Assembly: GCF_020524045.1 (NCBI RefSeq)
Contig: NZ_JAIVKL010000019.1
Coordinates: forward strand, 1-64,000
DNA length: 64,000 bases
From: Metabacillus litoralis
Lineage (GTDB): Bacteria > Bacillota > Bacilli > Bacillales > Bacillaceae
Direction of reading: 5' to 3'
Part shown: in pieces, positions 1-7,904 of the stretch
Layout of the letters: the number at the start of each line of letters is the position of its first letter
How positions within the stretch are numbered: the stretch's first letter is position 1
Translations under genes and position numbers: made by a program
The notes under the pieces: model-generated
The model's input: the letters and a program-made list of their open reading frames with translations, nothing else
Told to the model about the DNA's origin: nothing
The model's database searches: none

Positions 1-2
1 CC

Positions 3-104
3 TGTGTATGCGGAGTCCATCATCAAAGAGATATTAACGCAGGACAAAATCTTAAAAATGAAGCGATAAGACTTCTAACCGCAGGGACTGCGGGTGTAGC
101 CTAA
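3..104 (+). CDS. tnpB: TnpB (IS200/IS605-type RNA-guided nuclease), C-terminal fragment
   Basis: Only the last 33 codons are in the window; the gene enters from the left edge. Read in frame 3 the peptide begins CVCGVHHQRDINAGQN and ends LLTAGTAGVA before TAA at 102-104. The CxxC-G pair is the second half of the TnpB zinc finger, and RDINA carries the last RuvC aspartate of the family. The reading frame is open to the edge. The stop codon falls inside the structured right end of the element, as is usual where the omega-RNA overlaps the 3' end of tnpB. Whether the full protein is intact cannot be judged here. Family assignment rests on these motifs and on the downstream structure. Confidence 0.85.
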   Translation, partial: CVCGVHHQRDINAGQNLKNEAIRLLTAGTAGVA

Positions 105-188
105 CCATAACTGGCGGGTACGCTGGTGTTCTTAGGAATCCCCCACTTCAAACAGCTCGAAAGAGCAGTTAAGTGGCGGGTAGTTCAA
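60..188 (+). ncRNA. Omega-RNA scaffold / right end of IS200/IS605-type element
   Basis: Downstream of and overlapping the tnpB 3' end are nested stems typical of a TnpB guide-RNA scaffold: CCGCAG (79-84) with CTGCGG (88-93); CCTAA (100-104) with TTAGG (132-136), a possible long-range stem; and a terminal hairpin of CCCCACTT (141-148) with AAGTGGCGGG (171-180), capped by GCTC-GAAA-GAGC (155-166). The element ends near GTAGTTCAA (181-188); its exact edge is inferred. Family knowledge says about 16-20 nt beyond the edge act as guide, so the guide would lie around 189-207. The RNA probably starts further upstream, outside the window. Confidence 0.75.
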
Positions 189-210
189 AATCATGAAAAA
201 GGTGATCATA

Positions 211-534
211 ATGAATAGACAAACAGTAAAAACGTTAAAGTGGATATCTGGTGGACTTGAAGCTTTCCTTGGTATACCAATTATAGGAGGAAGTGTTGTA
301 TTAGGCTTTGGGTGGACGCCATTAATCATAATGTTAGCATCTCATATCCTAGTGGTGGTATTCTCGAAAAAAGTTGGAGTGAGAGCAACAGGTAATATAC
401 TCGGAATTATAACGTCAGTTATCGGATGGATTCCTATTGTCGGTATGTTTATGCATATTATATCAGCAATATTTATTCTTTTGGATGCAGCAAGTAAGGA
501 TAAAAATCCTGACATTATCGAAATGTCTAAATAA
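211..534 (+). CDS. Small hydrophobic membrane protein, function unknown
   Basis: 107 residues. The protein is largely hydrophobic, with about three membrane segments (residues 10-32, 36-49 and 57-86) and a short charged C-terminus (SKDKNPDIIEMSK). I start it at the ATG at 211 because AAAAAGGTGAT (196-206) is well spaced for it; an in-frame ATG at 193 lacks such a site. The ribosome binding site lies directly after the right end of the tnpB element, so the insertion has replaced or pushed back the natural upstream region. I do not recognise a family. A terminator at 757-792 could end this transcript. Confidence 0.7.
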   Translation: MNRQTVKTLKWISGGLEAFLGIPIIGGSVVLGFGWTPLIIMLASHILVVVFSKKVGVRATGNILGIITSVIGWIPIVGMFMHIISAIFILLDAASKDKNPDIIEMSK

Positions 535-1064
535 AGAAGAACACTTATTTAAAGGAAGAGCTGTATAAACCGGGAATAAGGCTGATACCCTGAATATGGA
601 ACATAGCTTAAAAAAGGAGCTTCAATTTGTCCTTAATTTAACTATAAGGAGTTTAAGCTATTGCTGACAGTATTAGTGACGCAGTGATTCAAGAATAATG
701 GTATTTGGTGGAGTATGGAAAGTATAATTTAAATCCAATTGTATTTTCACCTAGTTAAAGACCTTATCGTTTTAATCGATAAGGTCTTTTTTAAAGGATG
801 TTTGCTGATAGCTTGTAGCTTAATTTACTAAAATCTGTTTGGCATAAAAGCATGTCTTGAATTATTAGATTGGTTCAGCTGCTGTATTAGAGTTTGTTGT
901 TTATTTGTCGATAAATCCTTCAACCAACGTGAATCTATATCGACGGATCAAGACAATTAATCTCAATGGTTCTCGGTGTTAGAGAGATTGGCGGTAGTTT
1001 TTCATTTTGTACTTATCAAGTACATAAAAAGTACATGCGATAACGCTTATCTTTTATGATCAAG
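535..1064. other. Gene-free stretch with one terminator
   Basis: No open frame with a ribosome binding site is visible on either strand. The only clear element is the intrinsic terminator at 757-792. The rest is AT-rich sequence without recognisable structure. Confidence 0.6.
757..792 (+). terminator. Intrinsic terminator
   Basis: Perfect 13-bp stem AAAGACCTTATCG (757-769) with its complement (777-789), loop TTTTAAT, followed by a T run. It probably ends the transcript of the small membrane protein gene. Confidence 0.85.
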
Positions 1065-1096
1065 AAAAAGAACGACCACTTTTTAAAGGATCGTTC
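1065..1096 (-). terminator. Intrinsic terminator (minus strand)
   Basis: Read on the minus strand, GAACGATC (1096-1089) pairs with GGTCGTTC (1077-1070), followed by TTTTTC. It is placed just beyond the stop codon of the minus-strand membrane-protein pair. Confidence 0.75.
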
Positions 1097-1109
1097 ATTT
1101 GTTACAGTA

Positions 1110-1667
1110 TTATTCAAAATCAAAAACACCTTTTGCTTCTTGCTTCTCTTTAGCAGAAATAACATGTGGAATAAAGTAAATAGTGCCATCATCATTATAT
1201 TCCTTTATTTCCATTGTGCCATTTCTAAGGAATTTTTTGATCGTTCGGTTACTCCTCCATCTTGAAAGAGGTGGCACATGAAAATCATCTTCTTTTACTA
1301 TCCCTTTATTTTGAAATGCTCGTTTTAGCACAACACCCTCTAACAAACTGTCATGTTTTCGAGAATTTTTTCTTGTATAATGTGTCACGATCGTTATACT
1401 AATAGCTTCCAAAATCAATCCAATGATAAAAAGTGTTACATCAAAGGGTTCACTTGGAGAAAAGAAGCTTTCTATTGACATGGCGAGAGGAATTAGGGCA
1501 ATAGTCATAGAGAAACTAATAGATAAAAATATGATAAAAAATGATTTGTAGGAGTAAGATTGACCAGCTCCAGCTTTCACAACATGTTGCTGTTGTTGTG
1601 CTTTAAAATTCTGATACGCCTTTTGCGGTTTGTTTTTCTTGTTCTGTTGTAATTCCTGTGAAGTCAT
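1110..1667 (-). CDS. Membrane protein with C-terminal helical/winged-helix-like region
   Basis: 185 residues. A polar, Gln/Lys-rich N-terminus (about 40 residues) is followed by two membrane segments (about 43-66 and 76-96) and a basic, soluble C-terminal half. Its last residues (EKQEAKGVFDFE) resemble the end of the upstream gene's product (EKQTAKGVSEF), so the two look like diverged paralogues. The frame overlaps the upstream gene by 65 nt in another frame, implying translational coupling. The proposed ATG at 1667 has a modest AAGGCGGTG upstream. Function unknown. Confidence 0.65.
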   Translation of the reverse strand: MTSQELQQNKKNKPQKAYQNFKAQQQQHVVKAGAGQSYSYKSFFIIFLSISFSMTIALIPLAMSIESFFSPSEPFDVTLFIIGLILEAISITIVTHYTRKNSRKHDSLLEGVVLKRAFQNKGIVKEDDFHVPPLSRWRSNRTIKKFLRNGTMEIKEYNDDGTIYFIPHVISAKEKQEAKGVFDFE

Positions 1668-2058
1668 ATATTAATGCACCGCCTTCACTGACTTTTATGG
1701 TTACATACCCTTGGAGTGCCCATTTTTCAAGCAATGCTTTTGCTTCATCTAATGTCAGGTCTGTGTCCATTGCCAGTTCGATGGGAGTTAAGCGACCTCC
1801 TCTGTTTTCAGCTACTTTTAAAATAGTATTCTCTAATACTTCGTATTTTCTACGTTTATTTTTTCCTGCTTGAATTGCCCACTTGCATAGAAAAAAGCCT
1901 CCTAAACCTGGCATGATACATGCAAAAATATATAATAGGATATTGACCCATAAGGCTTCACTGCTTAAATCGACAGTAATCCCAATGAAAGCAAAAAAAC
2001 TAAACAGACACAGTGCTATGCCTGATACTAATGCAAGCAATCTAACAACTATTTTCAT
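1603..2058 (-). CDS. Membrane protein with C-terminal winged-helix-like domain
   Basis: 151 residues. Two membrane segments (about 5-27 and 37-60) are followed by a basic linker (KNKRRK) and a region resembling a short winged helix: LENTILKVAENRG, then LTPIELAMDTDLTLDEAKALLE. Such tails occur in small membrane-tethered proteins of Bacillus without known function. I chose the ATG at 2058, which has GGAGTGG eight bases upstream; a GTG at 2067 would overlap that site. First gene of a two-gene minus-strand unit that ends at the terminator at 1065-1096. Confidence 0.7.
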   Translation of the reverse strand: MKIVVRLLALVSGIALCLFSFFAFIGITVDLSSEALWVNILLYIFACIMPGLGGFFLCKWAIQAGKNKRRKYEVLENTILKVAENRGGRLTPIELAMDTDLTLDEAKALLEKWALQGYVTIKVSEGGALIYDFTGITTEQEKQTAKGVSEF

Positions 2059-2067
2059 ATAAACCAC

Positions 2068-2489
2068 TCCATACCTATGTAATTGTGTATTCTAATTAAG
2101 TAAACATGTTCCTCTTTTTTTATTTTATACAAATAAGTTGAAGTATATGTCGTCACGAATGCTTCAAAATACACCCTTTTTGTACTAACAATCATTTGGA
2201 CAAAAGTATTTACATACTACATTTTCCATAACGTCTTGTTGAAATTATTATAAAACAAGTTGTACAAATTAAGGAAGACTTTATGGTCATTATTTGAGTT
2301 AAAGCTTTCTTTCACCTATTGAATTGTTACTATTACCTACGTTTCTTTTCATAGTATGGTTTCTAGTTAATAACTCCTATTTATGGGTTCTAATAAAATG
2401 CCACAATTCTTAACATAAAATGTACAAAAATGTTGATAGACTATATCTAATACCTTATATATATTAATTTTATAGGAGTTGATGAAGAT
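2068..2489. other. AT-rich intergenic stretch
   Basis: It separates the divergent minus-strand pair from the XRE/AbrB reading frame and should hold both promoters. I see no unambiguous -35/-10 pair, hairpin or open frame. Confidence 0.5.
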
Positions 2490-2930
2490 ATGATTGGCAT
2501 GAATATACGTGTTTTACGGAAAAGGAATAAAATGAGTCAGGAAGTCGTTGCTGAAAAGTTAAATGTATCACGACAAACTGTAGCAAAATAGGAAAATGAT
2601 GAGGTGTTGCCTGATATTCATAAATGTAAAGTGTTGGCAGGTATCTTCGAGGTGACATTAGATCAATTATCAGGGAATTTGAGTGAAGCTGAAATAGAGC
2701 GGATTGCTCCAAAAGGTAAGCAGTTTTTTGGTGTTGTAAAGGTAGGCGAGCGAGGTCAAATTGTTATTCCAAAACAGGCACGAGAAATGTATCAAATTCA
2801 AGCTGGTGATAAGCTAGTTGTTTTGGGGGAAGATGCAACAAAAGGAATGGCCATTTTAAAAAGTGATAGTTTTTTAGAGTTTGCCGATATGATTCGTAGG
2901 GCGGAACTGGCAGAAGAGGAATCAGAATGA
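2490..2930 (+). pseudogene. XRE-AbrB two-domain transcription regulator interrupted by an amber codon
   Basis: From ATG 2490 (TAGGAGTT upstream) the frame encodes a typical XRE helix-turn-helix (SQEVVAEKLNVSRQTVAK), then TAG at 2589-2591, then continues in the same frame through ENDEVLPDIHKC and a linker to a SpoVT/AbrB domain (VGERGQIVIPKQAREMYQ) ending at 2930. Relatives have Trp (TGG) at the stop position (SRQTVAKWE), so one base change explains the break. Everything else is intact. A GTG at 2604 could restart translation and give a 108-residue AbrB-only protein. The end overlaps the next ATG (ATGA), so the regulator was probably coupled to the glycosyltransferase. Full-length function is probably lost unless the stop is suppressed. 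Confidence 0.8.
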
Positions 2931-4102
2931 GTAAAATTGTCTTTTTTTCAATTCCAGCACATGGTCATACAAATCCGACTCTTCCGGTGGTAGCAGAATT
3001 AGTAAGGAAAGGCCATGAAGTATGGTATTACTCCTTTAATGAGTTTCAAGAGAAAATAGAAAACATCGGTGCCAAATTTATTTCTTGTGATGAATTTCTA
3101 CCGCCAATTTCACAAGAGGAATTAAATCGCAAAGTAGGAAAGGACTTTGCGGCATTGATTGAGATGATTGTGGATACAACTATTTCTTTAGATGAAAAGG
3201 TATGTAAAGAATTAAAAGAATTTAAGCCTGATTGCATCGTATCTGATTCTTTATGCTTTTGGGGGAAGTTATTTGCTAGTAAGCTAGGAATCCGCTACAT
3301 TTGTTCAACAACGACTTTTGCATTTAATAAGCATACTGCAAAGCTGATGAAACGTGGGTTAAAAGAAATGGTGAAAATGATCACTGGTATGCCACGCATT
3401 AATAAAAAAATGCAGCTACTACGATCACAGGGGTATGAAGTGGATAGTTTTATCTCGATTGTTCAAAATGATAATGATACAGACACGATTGTTTATACAT
3501 CAAAACAATTTCAACCAATGGCTGATACCTTTTCTGATCGCTATGCTTTTGTTGGTCCATCGATCCGTCAATCTTGTGATGGAGATAAGAAAGAAAATCT
3601 TAAAAAGCTTATTTACATTTCGTTAGGAACTGTACTTAATCAAAATCATGATTTTTACAAAAATTGCATAAAGGCTTTCTCGAACAGTGATTATATAATT
3701 ATCATGTCGGTTGGTGAAAAAACAGTGATTGACAACCTTGGCCTCATACCTGAAAATTTTACAATTAAACACCATGTGGATCAGGTTGAAATATTAAAGA
3801 AAGCAGATGTATTTATTACTCATTGCGGGATGAATAGTGTGAATGAAAGCTTGTATTATAAAGTGCCTATGGTTTTATTTCCACAGCATAGTGAGCAAAG
3901 GGTAGTAGCTGATCGAGTTGAAGAGCTTGGTGCAGGAATAAAACTAAAAGGAAACAAACCAAAACATTTAGCCAAAGCAGTAGAAAGTATCTTAAGTGAT
4001 AAAATATATTCTAAAAATGCACAGAAGCTTTCCGAACAATTTAAAAATGCAGGCGGTGCTGTAAAAGCAGTGAATGTTATACTGACAAAAATTTCTGAAT
4101 AA
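2927..4102 (+). CDS. UDP-glycosyltransferase, macrolide (MGT/YjiC-YojK) type
   Basis: 391 residues, GT-B fold of family GT1. The N-terminal acceptor domain begins with IPAHGHTNPTLP, the usual His-containing start of this family. The C-terminal nucleotide-sugar domain holds ISLGT (about residue 230) and the donor box HCGMNSVNESLYYKVP (His299 onward) followed by PQHSEQ. Bacillus relatives (YjiC, YdhE, YojK) transfer glucose to macrolides, flavonoids and other small hydrophobic acceptors. No signal peptide, so cytoplasmic. Its ATG overlaps the stop of the broken XRE-AbrB gene. The acceptor cannot be told from sequence. Confidence 0.9.
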   Translation: MSKIVFFSIPAHGHTNPTLPVVAELVRKGHEVWYYSFNEFQEKIENIGAKFISCDEFLPPISQEELNRKVGKDFAALIEMIVDTTISLDEKVCKELKEFKPDCIVSDSLCFWGKLFASKLGIRYICSTTTFAFNKHTAKLMKRGLKEMVKMITGMPRINKKMQLLRSQGYEVDSFISIVQNDNDTDTIVYTSKQFQPMADTFSDRYAFVGPSIRQSCDGDKKENLKKLIYISLGTVLNQNHDFYKNCIKAFSNSDYIIIMSVGEKTVIDNLGLIPENFTIKHHVDQVEILKKADVFITHCGMNSVNESLYYKVPMVLFPQHSEQRVVADRVEELGAGIKLKGNKPKHLAKAVESILSDKIYSKNAQKLSEQFKNAGGAVKAVNVILTKISE

Positions 4103-4274
4103 TTAGTGAAGTGAGACCACTGATTATCTTTCTGGTGATATTTAACACATTTCTCAAACGAAATTCTGATGTATAATAAATTATTATTTCTATTTAGTTG
4201 CATTACATACAAGAAAAGCTAGATAACAAAAGTTGTTTAAAAACTAGTAAAAATGAACTATACTAATGATAACT

Positions 4275-4352
4275 AAATAGTTTGGCAAACTATGTGAAAG
4301 CATAGGACGCAAAGCCACGGGTCTAAACACAGTATGACAGCCGGGTTACCTA
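4275..4352 (+). ncRNA. Cyclic di-GMP-I (GEMM-I) riboswitch
   Basis: Matches the GEMM-I consensus: the CTATG/CATAG helix (4290-4305) capped by a GAAA-type tetraloop, the conserved joining segment GACGCAAAGCCACGGG (4306-4321), and the downstream half TGACAGCCGGGTTACC (4335-4350) that forms the second helix and tetraloop receptor. An intrinsic terminator follows 11 nt later and the controlled gene is a diguanylate cyclase, so the second messenger would regulate its own synthesis. Whether ligand turns expression on or off cannot be decided by eye. Confidence 0.95.
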
Positions 4353-4362
4353 TAAATTAGTG

Positions 4363-4390
4363 AAAACTGCTGTGATAAGCAGTTTTTTTA
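4363..4390 (+). terminator. Riboswitch expression-platform terminator
   Basis: AAAACTGCT (4363-4371) pairs with AGCAGTTTT (4378-4386), loop GTGATA, followed by TTTA. It lies between the c-di-GMP aptamer and the start codon and so is the likely switch element. Confidence 0.85.
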
Positions 4391-4431
4391 TTATTGTTTG
4401 ATCATGAATACATAGTTGGAAGGTGAGTTTT

Positions 4432-5943
4432 TTGAATTTATTATTTTATTGCATCTTGTACCTGATTCCAGCGTGTATCTTTATTTATATGGCGGGGATG
4501 GTTTATAGCCGAAATCGTCATAGTGCAAAGCATATTACATGCAGTTTATTGTATGTATTCACATCAATGTGGTTTTTAGGTGTTTTTACTATTTTGATTA
4601 CATATCCGAAGTATTTTGATTTACTTACAATTTATTGGGTGAACGGAGCGATCTCTATTGCCTCTTTACTCTCGCTACATCTTTGGTTAATGAATGCTAA
4701 TATGTACGCTAGGAAGAATGGAAAATACCTTAAATTATTATTTGTTCCTGGTGTTGTTATGTTATTAACGTTTCCTATTGATTCATGGATGTTGAGAAGT
4801 GATAGAAATCTTTTAGATCCAACCTTCATTCCAGGACCTGGCTTATATTTGTTATGGATCGTTGATTTCGCTTATCTTACGTTTAACCTTATTTTAACTG
4901 TAATTGAAATGAAAAAGGGAAATAATGCAGCTAAATTATGGTATAAAGGGATATTATTATATTTTGTTTGGACGTTCTCTATGTTAGTAGCATCTCTAAT
5001 CTTTCAAAATACTAATTTATATTTCGTTTTTTATTTTATCCCTCATGGATCTCTATTTTGGGCAGTTGCAATATTCCTTAGTATGTCAAGATTCGATTAT
5101 TTATCATCCTATGAGAAGCGGTATAACATTCTATTTCAACGCTCTCCACTAGGAATACTGATTATGGATATTGAAGCGAAAGTTCTTGAGGCTAGTCCGC
5201 AAATCGCTCAATACTTGGGTGTGAAAAAAGAAGAACTTATTAACAAATCTATTATTCCGTTTTTAGGCGGGATAGACAAAGAGATGTTTATCACAAAGCA
5301 CCAAAAGGTATTTATGGAAGAAACAAAAGTCGAAAACTTAGAGTTAACATTTGTTAATAAATTAATCGAAAGAAAAACTTTATTGGTTGATTATGAATTT
5401 ATTTTGGTAGAAGGAAAAACACTTCAGTTTGTGATGTTAAAAGATATTACCGAAGCTAAAACAAAAGAAGAGAGAGTCCGGTATTTAGCTTATCACGATA
5501 TATTAACAGGGTTATCAAATCGTGCTGCATTCGAAAAACAGATTACAGAGCTTTTGAATAAAAAAGAGAAGTTTAATCTGCTATTGATGGATTTAAATAA
5601 ATTAAAGAGGATTAATGATACATTTGGCCATCAAGCTGGAGATTATGCGATAAAACATATCGCAAATATCTTACAAGAATTTGCGTCAGAGAACGATCAT
5701 GCAGCACGATTAGGTGGAGATGAATTTGTTATGTTACTTAGTGCTGATGAAACAGAGAACATCATCAAAAAAATTCAGCTGCAGCTTTCGACACCGTTAA
5801 CGTTATCAGATCAAAATCAACTACATCTATCTGCTAGTATTGGTGTTAGTTCTTACCCTGCCGATGGTGTAACGATGGATCAGCTGTATAGTGTAGCAGA
5901 CAAACGTATGTATGCAGAGAAGCATAAAGGGAAGAACTCATAA
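4432..5943 (+). CDS. Membrane diguanylate cyclase, 7TM-PAS-GGDEF
   Basis: 503 residues from TTG 4432, which is well spaced from GGAAGGTGAG (4418-4427); a GTG at 4423 lies inside that site. Seven membrane segments fill residues 1-215, a PAS domain lies at about 228-345 (RYNILFQRSPLGILIMD), and the GGDEF domain occupies about 350-503. The catalytic motif is RLGGDEF, and DLNKLKRINDTFGHQAGD carries the metal and base contacts, so it should make c-di-GMP from two GTP. The inhibitory-site motif RxxD just before GGDEF reads SEND, without the arginine, so product inhibition through that site is probably absent. Its mRNA carries a c-di-GMP riboswitch. Confidence 0.93.
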   Translation: MNLLFYCILYLIPACIFIYMAGMVYSRNRHSAKHITCSLLYVFTSMWFLGVFTILITYPKYFDLLTIYWVNGAISIASLLSLHLWLMNANMYARKNGKYLKLLFVPGVVMLLTFPIDSWMLRSDRNLLDPTFIPGPGLYLLWIVDFAYLTFNLILTVIEMKKGNNAAKLWYKGILLYFVWTFSMLVASLIFQNTNLYFVFYFIPHGSLFWAVAIFLSMSRFDYLSSYEKRYNILFQRSPLGILIMDIEAKVLEASPQIAQYLGVKKEELINKSIIPFLGGIDKEMFITKHQKVFMEETKVENLELTFVNKLIERKTLLVDYEFILVEGKTLQFVMLKDITEAKTKEERVRYLAYHDILTGLSNRAAFEKQITELLNKKEKFNLLLMDLNKLKRINDTFGHQAGDYAIKHIANILQEFASENDHAARLGGDEFVMLLSADETENIIKKIQLQLSTPLTLSDQNQLHLSASIGVSSYPADGVTMDQLYSVADKRMYAEKHKGKNS

Positions 5944-5972
5944 TCTCAAAAACACTTAATATCTTATTACTT

Positions 5973-6006
5973 GGGACTCCATTTAAAGTGTGGTAGTCTT
6001 TTTTTG
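5973..6006 (+). terminator. Probable intrinsic terminator
   Basis: GACT-CCA (5975-5981) pairs with TGG-AGTC (5991-5998) around one bulged base, followed by TTTTTTT. It sits 30 nt after the cyclase stop codon. Confidence 0.6.
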
Positions 6007-6063
6007 TTTTTATAGAGAATAACTTAGCGCAGTTAAAGAGAGAAAATAACTAAACACGACCTT

Positions 6064-6079
6064 GATTGTACGTACAAAT
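6064..6079 (+). promoter_or_regulatory. AraR-like operator 1
   Basis: GATTGTACGTACAAAT matches the Bacillus AraR operator (ATTTGTACGTACAAAT) at 14 of 16 positions and contains the full palindrome TTGTACGTACAA. Confidence 0.75.
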
Positions 6080-6104
6080 TGAAGTATTATATAGTTACAA
6101 CAAG

Positions 6105-6120
6105 ATACGTGCGTACAAAT
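6105..6120 (+). promoter_or_regulatory. AraR-like operator 2
   Basis: ATACGTGCGTACAAAT matches the AraR consensus at 13 of 16 positions. It lies 41 bp from operator 1, close to four helical turns, which fits cooperative binding. Confidence 0.65.
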
Positions 6121-6146
6121 TATAAAGGTAATAGATGAGTAGTTAA

Positions 6147-6162
6147 ATAGTTACGTACAAAC
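6147..6162 (+). promoter_or_regulatory. AraR-like operator 3
   Basis: ATAGTTACGTACAAAC has the right half-site ACGTACAAA intact (12 of 16 matches). It lies 42 bp from operator 2, continuing the regular spacing. Confidence 0.55.
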
Positions 6163-6246
6163 GTTTCATAAGGGAGTACATAAAGTTAAGGTTCGTGAGA
6201 CAGGATGTATTCATGTAATCTATACTTTTAAATCCATTATTATATT

Positions 6247-6260
6247 TGTAAACGGTTACG
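6247..6260 (+). promoter_or_regulatory. cre (CcpA site)
   Basis: TGTAAACGGTTACG matches the cre consensus TGWNANCGNTNWCA at all but the last base. It lies 30 bp before the kinase start codon, so binding would block transcription or elongation when preferred sugars are present. Confidence 0.7.
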
Positions 6261-6289
6261 ATTATTATGTTATCAGGGGGGAAAACCAA

Positions 6290-7888
6290 ATGAGTTATGA
6301 TGTAAAACATATGATTGAAAATGGTAAAACAGCACTTGGTATTGAACTTGGTTCAACTAGAATAAAAGCAGTTCTTGTTGGTGAAGATAATTCGCCTATC
6401 GCATCTGGTAGTCATGATTGGGAAAATAGCTATGAAAACAATGTATGGACATATAGTGTTGAAGATATTTGGAGAGGACTACAAGATAGTTATCAAAAAA
6501 TGTCTAGTGATGTCAAACAGCAATATGATGTTACATTGAAAACAGTAGGATCAATCGGTTTTAGTGCCATGATGCATGGATATATGGCATTTGATCAAAA
6601 TGGTGAGCTTCTTGTACCTTTCCGTACTTGGAGAAATAATATCACTGAACAATCTTCAAAAACTTTAACAGAGCTATTTAATTATAATATTCCACAAAGG
6701 TGGAGTATTGCTCACTTATATCAAGCAATTTTGAATCAAGAAGAACATGTTGCAAACATCCATTTTCAAACAACATTAGCTGGTTATATACATTGGAAAT
6801 TAACAGGTGAAAAAGTTCTTGGAGTTGGAGAAGCATCTGGTGTATTTCCGATTGATTTAAAAACGAAGAATTATAATCAAGAAATGATAAACCAATTTAA
6901 TGAGTTGGTTGAAGCTGATAAGTTACCATGGAAGCTAGAAGATATTCTTCCTCAAGTCTTAGTAGCTGGAGAAAAAGCTGGTGTTCTTACAGAAGAAGGG
7001 GCAAAGCTTCTTGATGTGTCAGGACAGCTTCAGGCTGGTATCGCACTATGTCCACCTGAGGGTGATGCAGGAACTGGTATGGTTGCAACAAATAGTGTAG
7101 CAAAACGTACTGGAAATGTATCTGCAGGTACTTCTGCATTTGCGATGGTTGTGATGGAGAAAGATTTGTCGAAAGTATATCCAGAAATTGATCTTGTTAC
7201 AACTCCAACAGGTAATCTTGTTGCAATGGCACATTCTAATAATTGTTCTTCTGACTTAAATGCATGGGTAGGATTATTTGAAGAATTCACTACAGCATTG
7301 GGAATAGAAGTAGATAAAAATAAGTTGTTTGAAACGTTATTTAAGAAAGCCCTTGAAGGTGATGCTGATGCTGGCGGTCTGTTATCATATGGCTATCTTT
7401 CTGGAGAGCATATGACTCACTTTGAAGAAGGTCGTCCATTGTTTGCTCGTTCTTCAGGAAGTAATTTTAATCTAGCTAACTTCATGCGTACTCATTTATT
7501 TACGGCATTTGGTGCAATGAAGATCGGGATGGATATTCTTATTAAAGAAGAAAAAGTAGAACTAGATGAAATTCTAGGTCATGGTGGAATTTTTAAAACG
7601 GAAGGTGTAGGACAAAGCATTTTAGCTGCAGCTTTCAATACTCCTGTTTCTGTTATGACAACAGCAGGAGAAGGTGGGGCATGGGGAATTGCACTACTTG
7701 CATCGTATATGAATAACAAAGAAGATAATCAAACATTAGAAGAATACTTAAACGAAAAAGTATTCGCAGGTCAAGAAGGAAAGACTATGTCTCCTAATCC
7801 TAAGGATGTTGAAGGCTTCGAGAGATTTATGGAACGTTACAAAAAAGGACTTTCGATTGAAAGAGCGGCAGTTGAAAATCTTAACTAA
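6290..7888 (+). CDS. FGGY-family sugar kinase, probably L-ribulokinase (AraB2-like)
   Basis: 532 residues; the ATG follows AGGGGGGAAAA. FGGY N-terminal domain with the phosphate loop [14 protein letters not shown] (about 16-29) and [10 protein letters not shown], and a C-terminal domain with [13 protein letters not shown]. The sequence resembles the AraB2-type kinases of Bacteroides and clostridia that phosphorylate L-ribulose, rather than the longer classical AraB or the XylB at 13754. The three AraR-like operators and a cre upstream support an arabinose role. No araA, araD or araR lies beside it. A glycerol- or xylulose-type substrate cannot be excluded. Transcription should end at the hairpin at 7944-8002. 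Confidence 0.7.
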   Translation: MSYDVKHMIENGKTALGIELGSTRIKAVLVGEDNSPIASGSHDWENSYENNVWTYSVEDIWRGLQDSYQKMSSDVKQQYDVTLKTVGSIGFSAMMHGYMAFDQNGELLVPFRTWRNNITEQSSKTLTELFNYNIPQRWSIAHLYQAILNQEEHVANIHFQTTLAGYIHWKLTGEKVLGVGEASGVFPIDLKTKNYNQEMINQFNELVEADKLPWKLEDILPQVLVAGEKAGVLTEEGAKLLDVSGQLQAGIALCPPEGDAGTGMVATNSVAKRTGNVSAGTSAFAMVVMEKDLSKVYPEIDLVTTPTGNLVAMAHSNNCSSDLNAWVGLFEEFTTALGIEVDKNKLFETLFKKALEGDADAGGLLSYGYLSGEHMTHFEEGRPLFARSSGSNFNLANFMRTHLFTAFGAMKIGMDILIKEEKVELDEILGHGGIFKTEGVGQSILAAAFNTPVSVMTTAGEGGAWGIALLASYMNNKEDNQTLEEYLNEKVFAGQEGKTMSPNPKDVEGFERFMERYKKGLSIERAAVENLN

Positions 7889-7904
7889 TGTATAGAACGC
7901 GTAA

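Larger units (their letters stand above)
4103..4422. promoter_or_regulatory. Leader region of the diguanylate cyclase gene
   Basis: This 320-bp gap contains the c-di-GMP-I riboswitch (4275-4352) and its terminator (4363-4390). The first 170 bases, which should carry the promoter, show no other clear element. Confidence 0.8.

Noticed and set aside
1-69. Frame-1 open reading tail of 22 codons at the left edge
   Set aside because: The frame-3 reading gives the TnpB zinc-finger and RuvC motifs and the typical C-terminus, so frame 1 is a shadow.
1056-1265. Plus-strand frame of 69 codons
   Set aside because: It lies opposite the minus-strand membrane-protein gene and its terminator and has no ribosome site.
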